Positions 59,560 through 64,000 of a stretch of DNA of 64,000 nt are shown piece after piece. Under the pieces are notes generated by a model. It worked only from the letters and a program-made list of their open reading frames with translations, was not told the DNA's origin and did not search any database. The stretch comes from Oikopleura dioica. Lineage: Eukaryota; Chordata; Appendicularia; Copelata; Oikopleuridae. The stretch is from contig OU015566.1 of the NCBI GenBank assembly GCA_907165135.1, positions 7,300,157 to 7,364,156 on the forward strand, written 5' to 3'. Both the position numbers and the translations under genes were made by a program. The stretch's first letter is position 1. The number at the start of each line of letters is the position of its first letter.

Positions 59560-59886
59560 ATGGGGGTTGGGATAGATGCAGATAAATTTCACTTAGTGAA
59601 AGAAGAAGATTATTTACAGCCATTTCGTTTCAGCAGAGTAAGCAAAAATATAATGGTCAAAGAGGTTATTCAAATTCATTTAAAGTTGCCGCGAGATCTG
59701 AAAAAAGCTTACACAAAAAATGTTTACCAGGAATGCCCACAAATGAACTCCTTTTCTAAGTATAAATAATTGATTTGTGAGCAATCTTAGTTCTATCATG
59801 AGTTCTTTCCCGGAGTCCAGGTTCATCGGAGAGGCAAAATTTATGTCAGTGATTTGGACAAAGGTCTTGGCTTTGAATTAAAATAA
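59560..59886 (+). CDS. Small protein, tentative
   Basis: Exons 59560-59637 (MGVGIDADKFHLVKEEDYLQ), 59686-59760 and 59791-59886 (ending DLDKGLGFELK) give about 82 residues. The first junction is GT-AG. The second, 30 nt, would need a TA donor, or a GT donor in another frame that changes the tail, so this join is doubtful. No family recognised. Confidence 0.35.
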
Positions 59887-60076
59887 ACCTCTGATGATTT
59901 CGTCACTTCACACTCAGACAGAAAAATAATTCGACATCATAAATCAGACAGCTATAGCTAGGTTAAGACTGCATCTTCACCACCTAAGTCGTAAACTAAT
60001 TGTGCTGGGCGACAAAAAGTTCGAGCTTGACTCCGCCTAAATGTCATTTTTGATCTTTCTTTTCAAAAATTCAAAG

Positions 60077-62006
60077 CCCGTAAAGCACTAAAAGGGGCCG
60101 CTCTCACTCACTATGGCCCGGGAAGGAAGTACTATGAAAAGCTCCTAACCGAAATGCAGCGAGCTCAAGAAACGGCTGATCAGGAGCTAAGAAGCGAAGG
60201 TCAGAAATGCCCGATGATAGACTTCTACGCCGCCCGCGATTTTATTGTCAGAATGAAGCGAATCATCGCTTGTGTGGACAACGGTTATAACGTACTGAAA
60301 ACATTTAATTATGACCCTGACGACTGGGCTACCTTTTATCATACAGCCCAACGATTTTACCAAAACTACCACGAAATGATCACAACAAATGACGGGTCAG
60401 TCGACATGGACGAAGTAAGAAAGACATATTCAGATGCAAAACGACGATTTCCAAACAGCAAAGCATTTGAGGAGACTGCTGATGAACATGTAGAAAGTGA
60501 GTTTTCCTCAGAAATCAAAGAAAGCAAAAAGTTAATTTTCAGTCGTCAAAGCTAGATACGACCTTGACAACAGTGGCGAGCTGACTTTCGGCGAAGCTCG
60601 CGAATGGATTCTTTCTTTCGCATGGTTCTTTGATGGAGACAAGGTCAAAGAAGAAGAAGAAGCAGCCGACACGGATGCTGAAGATACTCCTTGTGGAGAA
60701 GAGCTTAGAAGCCCTACTCCTTCTTATTCTTCTGAATCGATTCCATCATCTGTCGACGAGGAAGAATCAATCGTGGTAGAAGCAGAACTAGAATCGCCAA
60801 TCAACGAAGGAATAGTAGCAGATATAACGATGGCACGCGACACAGTAATAAAAATGAAGCTTGTCAACCAGAAAATCCACCGCAGCTTGAAACTCGCGTC
60901 AACGCACGTGAGAGAAAGACGTTCAGGAATGCTGAGGTCTCTCTACCAAAAATCTGCGTCGAAAGCCAAAACCCGATCTGGGAAGACAATAACGCACGTT
61001 GGCGCCGAGCGTGTTTATTTTACGACGCTAGGTATGAATATTGTGACCGCGCTGGACAAGGGTTACGATGAGACACTTTTTAATGCGACCAAATCGATCG
61101 AATGCTATGTCGAAGACTGCCTTCATGCTCTCAAGCAGATTATGAACGTTCTTGATCAGGAGAACTTCGCTGAAATCGTTGATGGTCAAACAATGGAAGC
61201 TACAAGCAAAATGGTCGCAAACTATTTCAAGCCACCAAAGTTCAAAAAATATGAAACAGGTTCTATTCAACTTTAAATTCTTCTCAATAAATCTGTGTTC
61301 AAGACTTCCGAAAATGGGGAGGGAAAGCAAAGAGCAATATTCTCGACAGCTTGAGTGGAATGACGCTGGAAGAGAAGGTCGACCATGATAAAGACAAGAT
61401 TTACAAAGGAATTACTGCTGACTACATGGTTTTAAAAGCAAGTCTGATTTTCCGGATACTTGTCTTATTAAAATTTTAAGAATTCGAAAATGAACCCGCT
61501 TCCTCGAGCTGCAAAGGAAATATCAAAAACGCAGTGGAACTCATATTTTGGAGAAGTAGCAGGTTAGGACGCTGATAATACTAATGAGATTTTATAATCA
61601 TTTGAACTCTAATTTAATTGCCTATTAAAATATTATAGGAAGTGCACTGACTTCTTTCCGGGAGGAAATGATGGATACTATAAATCACAGAATTACGATG
61701 CTGAACAAGTTCATAGCTAGCAAGGTTGAATTCTTGGGTAATGCCAGTCGAGCTATCAACGAGGTCGAGGTATGAGATTACTATAGTCTATAGATTAGAT
61801 CATCATTATTTTTCAAGGATGGTTTATGGACATATTCTATCAAAGAATTAACCGCTCGTGTCGCCATTGAGAACCTGGCCGACGACAATATGGATCTAGT
61901 TCATGCTCTAATGAAGGAGGATTCGAAGAGTCTTTACAAGCGAGAGAAAGAAGGAAGTTCTGCAGCTTTTTCGAGCATTGCGCGAGATGTTAGACCTCGT
62001 GAATAA
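60077..62006 (+). CDS. EF-hand protein, large, unknown family (5' exon missing)
   Basis: Exons 60077-60496, 60543-61259, 61304-61437, 61481-61562, 61639-61769 and 61818-62006 keep phase and give about 557 residues from the first exon seen. One EF-hand is canonical (RYDLDNSGELTFGEAREW, start of exon 60543). A weaker one precedes it (TTNDGSVDMDEV). An acidic linker follows, and then a long helical region (VYFTTLGMNIVTALDKGYDE, ALTSFREEMMDTINHRITML). The 61438 intron is GC-AG with a good GCAAGT donor. The entry phase of the first exon needs one upstream nucleotide, so at least one exon is missing. The first in-frame ATG seen is at 60154. AATAAA lies shortly after the stop. Probably a calcium-responsive cytoplasmic protein. 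Confidence 0.6.
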
Positions 62007-63160
62007 CAAGTTTTATACCTTTTTATAATAAACACATTTTGTAACAACCATCAAGAACAACAACAGCAACAACTTTGTGTTGATCATTGTCAGGAGCGAT
62101 ATTTTATTGTGATTTCTTTTTCAATTTTCGAACTGAGACAGAGAAAGATGTTTCCCACGGTGAATTCATTTTTATGAAGGGGAGGCAGATTTAATGAAGG
62201 GCTTGAGGCAGAGTTTGAAATGCTCGCAAATGCTCGCGAGCGCAAAGAGCGAGAGCAAAAATTTATCATTGCTCTGAGAGCAGGGGAGCGGGAGCATGAA
62301 AATGAAGTTGGCTCGAGAGCCAAAAGAGCGCGAGCCCAAATTTGAAACCGCTCGCGAGCGCGGAGAGCACGAGCACATATGTCGGCAATGCTCGGGAGCG
62401 AGACGAGCGGGAGCGGCTGCTCTCGTGCTCGCCATGAAATTGACTCACGAGCGGCTCGCGAGCAAAATTAAAGGAACAATTTTTTGCATAATTATTCACT
62501 TTCATGGATAAATTTCTCTTGTGGATCAATTTTTCGTGTTTCCGTTTTGTGCAAGCTTCATTAGGTCCGTAATCTCAGCAGCGGAACGCGGAAAGCCGAG
62601 AGTAAACAGATAAAACATGCCCACCGCGAAGTGCTAACTCCTGTGAGAGACACTCATTTGGAATTAGTTACGGGGTCGCCGAATCATTTTAGGCTCTTGA
62701 AAGCTGCTCGCGAGTCAGATTTTTCAGCTCGCGAGCCAATCGAGCGAGAGCAAAATTTGACCAGTGCTCGGGAGCCAGGAGAGCGAGAGCGCGAAATGAA
62801 ATGTGCTCGCGAGCGCAAAGAGCGCGAACGCTGAAATAAATGCGCTCGGGAGCACAAAGAGCACCATGCTCGTGCTCGCTCGCTCTCAAGTGAGCCGCTC
62901 GCGAGTCTCGAAAATTTCAAACTCTGGCTTGAGGTACCTTTTAGTAGCATTACAGTAGAAGAAACGGTGGCAAGAGAAAAACGGTGGCTTATATGTTGTT
63001 TTAGTGAAAAAAAGGGTTTGAATATGTTTGATGGTGATGTGAGTTGATGATGAAGTGATGAAGGTAGCTCGTTAGAAGAGCGTTGCTATGATGGGTCGTG
63101 GAATGCGTTTCGGTGAATATATGAATGGCTAATATTTTTGAGTAAGTATGAGAAAGATGA
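62007..63160. other. Intergenic region around the hAT-like repeat
   Basis: Outside the repeat there is no coding signal; 62950-63160 is the 3' flank of the next minus-strand gene. Confidence 0.5.
62209..62926. mobile_element. hAT-like repeat element of CTCGCGAGC arrays
   Basis: A perfect 8-bp duplication GCTTGAGG flanks it (62201-62208, 62927-62934). The ends are CAGAGTTTGAAAT and its complement. Two blocks (about 62220-62465 and 62700-62905) consist of tandem GCTCGCGAGC-type units; the centre is unique. Long minus-strand open frames here are by-products of the repeats. Confidence 0.85.
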
Positions 63161-64000
63161 TTAAACTTTTCTAGAACCCGGCCCTTGAAGTGTAGGACAT
63201 GAGTAGTCGACGATTGGACCTTCCGAGTTCCAGATCATGAAAACGATGATGGACAAGAGTGCGCACCAGACAGCAGAAATCATCGTAAGAACGGGGTATT
63301 TTACCAGAGAGCGTGTTGCTGGTTTCGGCTAATAACAGCTATTAAAATTTATAACGCAAATGGAAAAGATACCTGAGAGACAAAGAGAGAAGATAACTTT
63401 GGGTCACTCTCTTTTTGACCTCCTTGATGGGCGAAGTTTGAATCGCAGCATTCGTCACCGGAACCTTTTTAGCTTTTTTCTCTGGAGTCTTTCGGGTCTG
63501 AGTGATCGCTCTAAAACAGCTTGACAAGACTGAAAAAAACGATGAAGCTATACCTGACAGTTTTCAATTCTCGCTCAAGTCGCGCAACAGTTTCCAGGCC
63601 CTCTTCTCTTTCTTTCATCGCAATCTCAGCTTTGCGAGTTGCTTCGTCTAGCTTTTTCTTGAGGCTTTGCATCTCTTCATGCTGGAAACTCCTGTAGTCA
63701 GTGCTTTGCTCAAACTCATCCTGCAAATTCTGAAAAAGTTATGTTGGCAGTGAGCTTGATTTATTTGAAGATAGAATTAAAAGATATATCCAAAAGATTT
63801 GTATGGAACCTTTTGTTTCTTGATTTGCTCTTCGGGGGAGAAGTAAATGACCTCCCCAGAGTCGTGCATTTTCTCCTCGAGCTCGTGGACGCGCGATTTG
63901 TACTCTTCGACCTCGCGGCATTTAGCCTCGGATTCTTTGACCACTTGAGAGCAGCGGAACTTCTCGTCTTCCAGGTTCTTTCGAAGCTCTTCGCAGTTCA
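63161..64000 (-). CDS. Coiled-coil protein with C-terminal membrane anchor (3' part)
   Basis: Visible exons 64000-63810 (open at the window end), 63729-63554, 63510-63408 and 63328-63161 keep phase. The first two encode a long coiled coil (SEAKCREVEEYKSRVHELEE, KKKLDEATRKAEIAMKERE). A basic linker (KKAKKVPVTN, EVKKRPKPATR) leads to one membrane helix (VLTMISAVWCALLSIIVFMI) and a 20-residue tail. This is the layout of a tail-anchored or type II organelle-membrane coiled-coil protein such as the SLMAP, LRMP or kinectin groups; I cannot choose. The donor used for the third exon (AGA|GTGACC) is the one that keeps the membrane-helix frame. Confidence 0.65.

Noticed and set aside
62172..62950. Long minus-strand open frames rich in Arg and Ser
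   Set aside because: They arise from tandem CTCGCGAGC repeats inside a transposon.
1..64000. CRISPR arrays, rRNA or tRNA genes
   Set aside because: No spaced direct repeats of that kind and no tRNA cloverleaf or rRNA segment recognised by eye; the genome is eukaryotic.

Overview
The window is animal nuclear DNA, most likely from a larvacean tunicate (Oikopleura-like). Many reconstructed introns are about 40-60 nt. Alongside GT-AG introns, several joins work only as GA-AG or GC-AG introns, the mix described for Oikopleura dioica. Genes sit in same-strand runs, and several have a pyrimidine-rich AG acceptor within a few bases of the start codon, as expected for spliced-leader trans-splicing. 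The proteins are metazoan (ZMYND10, PIG-P, SmD3, PSMD8, ADAM, SLC44, SH2D5-like). The species is inferred from architecture, not from a database match. All exon joins were worked out by hand from splice signals and reading frame. Most joins of the named genes were checked for phase continuity.

Layout. 1-5 kb: mostly non-coding, with a foldback repeat and tentative exons. 5.3-8.6 kb: a small cysteine-rich secreted protein, then two tandem type II membrane proteins with a CUB-like domain; copy 1 carries an in-frame TGA. 9-12.8 kb: an SH2D5-like adaptor (PTB plus SH2) whose SH2 lacks the FLVR arginine. 13.6-14.3 kb: an acidic protein. 14.3-26.5 kb: repeat-rich, with several foldback elements, one unrecognised five-exon gene, coding remnants and a young LTR retrotransposon deleted from protease to the integrase end. 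26.6-39.8 kb: a small Ser-rich gene, then a minus-strand run ADAM, coiled-coil protein, PIGP, ZMYND10, SNRPD3. 40.8-42.3 kb: PSMD8 and a small coiled-coil gene. 42.9-53.8 kb: a direct duplication of a ZP-domain gene plus an astacin metalloprotease gene. The first astacin is a truncated pseudogene. The second carries a nested stack of hAT-like elements in a coding exon. 54.3-62 kb: a small minus gene, a choline transporter-like SLC44 gene, a myosin-light-chain-like EF-hand gene, a small gene and a larger EF-hand protein gene. 62.2-62.9 kb: another hAT-like repeat. 63.1-64 kb: the 3' end of a coiled-coil protein with a C-terminal membrane anchor.

Functional themes: signalling and cell-surface proteins, a housekeeping and ciliary run (splicing, GPI anchors, dynein assembly), and an extracellular-matrix pair (ZP protein and astacin) that could be substrate and protease. 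The most unusual content is the transposon layer: three nested elements in the astacin exon, two of them with perfect 8-bp target duplications, whose boundary would let the spliceosome remove them in frame, and a set of foldback repeats built from short tandem units.
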